From NCBI GenBank assembly GCA_023248635.1, contig JAHFED010000018.1, positions 1 to 64,000 on the forward strand: a DNA stretch of 64,000 bases. The letters run 5' to 3'. This stretch comes from Myxococcales bacterium. Lineage in GTDB: Bacteria > Myxococcota > UBA727 > VGSZ01. The notes under the pieces are model-generated. The model saw only the letters and a program-made list of their open reading frames with translations, made no database searches and had not been told where the DNA came from. The position numbers and the translations under genes were made by a program. This document shows positions 63,728 through 64,000 of this stretch, in pieces (the first letter of the stretch is position 1; the number at the start of each line of letters is the position of its first letter).

Positions 63728-64000
63728 TGTCGATCGTGATACAGTATATGATTGTCATGAAATCCGGATCACGCCCCGCCGCATGGCGATGGAGTGCGGC
63801 GGCGGCTGTCTACAGCCAACGATCGCGCTGAGACCGGATGCGTTGAGATATCCTGCGTCGATGCTGAGCTGCGGCTTCCACATCCAAACTTCCGAACGCG
63901 CCTTCGTCTTGAACATCCAAAGTGCAGGCCGCGCCAGCGGTTGGAGCACCAAGGCTCCACTCGACGATCCCCATGCGGAGTTTGGGCCGCGCTGGCGGGC
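63728..64000. other. Right-end intergenic sequence with family B remnants
   Basis: TATACT (minus strand, near 63742) could be a -10 for the acyltransferase gene. Between about 63877 and 63925 lie broken family B pieces (ACATCCAAACTTC and CGTCTTGAACATCCAAA), the same tail as at 22269 and 55274. No complete gene is seen before the window ends. Confidence 0.5.

Overview
The window is a very GC-rich bacterial chromosome segment with nearly saturated G/C third positions and frequent GTC and GAC codons. Several features point to a myxobacterium-like organism (Myxococcota or a related deltaproteobacterial line, probably an uncultured one). These are Gly-Glu linkers after lipoprotein signal peptides, a MYXO-CTERM-like C terminus, paired DUF1592/DUF1552 genes, Ser/Thr kinases with an HRDVSPHN loop, a ParA-PilZ pair and PilT paralogues. 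The assignment is by gene content only; no rRNA or tRNA gene is visible.

Layout. 1-4.0 kb: an RNA-binding protein cut by the window edge and an ABC-type peptide-binding lipoprotein with two permeases but no ATPase. 4.0-12.7 kb: cell-wall genes (DacB-type PBP4, membrane-bound lytic transglycosylase), a chimeric amidohydrolase lipoprotein and a diacylglycerol/undecaprenol kinase. 12.9-16.3 kb: an RseP-type site-2 protease and two envelope proteins. 16.4-17.1 kb: rpmH-rnpA. 17.5-27.5 kb: a GT39-type glycosyltransferase, a metzincin-like MYXO-CTERM protein, the DUF1592/DUF1552 pair, an FAD oxidoreductase and an FHA protein. 27.7-31.4 kb: yajC-secD-secF. 31.4-45.5 kb: large surface lipoproteins (14 FG-GAP repeats, carboxypeptidase-regulatory repeats, GLUG repeats), a propeller di-haem protein, glgC, an SctL/FliH-like stator protein, a Ser/Thr kinase and a PEGA protein. 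45.9-49.7 kb: ParA, PilZ, an Sm-fold-like protein, a CoxE-like VWA protein and a lipoprotein. 50.1-54.9 kb: a PP2C phosphatase with a SycD-like TPR partner, a lipoprotein, a fatty-acid desaturase and a GAF protein. 55.3-63.7 kb: two PilT ATPases, an adenosine-deaminase-like protein, a GNAT protein, an MBL-fold hydrolase, a TylF-type methyltransferase and a PlsC-like acyltransferase.

The most unusual content lies between the genes. At least five families of short palindromic repeats (called A-E here) are dispersed through the window, and no transposase is present. Family A hairpins differ between copies by paired substitutions that keep the stem. Family D is a 155-218 bp element whose second half has two crossing inverted repeats, a pseudoknot-like arrangement. 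Its first TGA is the stop codon of three unrelated genes. Family B supplies the last residues and stop codon of the MYXO-CTERM protein. Family A repeats are translated in frame in a Ser/Thr kinase. A 35-bp-period array of family A lies at 59.07-59.29 kb.

A second recurring pattern is a TAnnnT hexamer ending exactly 6 or 7 nt before the start codon, with no Shine-Dalgarno sequence, at seven or more genes. This is the layout of leaderless transcripts. Neighbouring genes (glgC, cytochrome, FAD oxidoreductase, carboxypeptidase-regulatory protein) have clear Shine-Dalgarno sequences, so both start modes appear to coexist.
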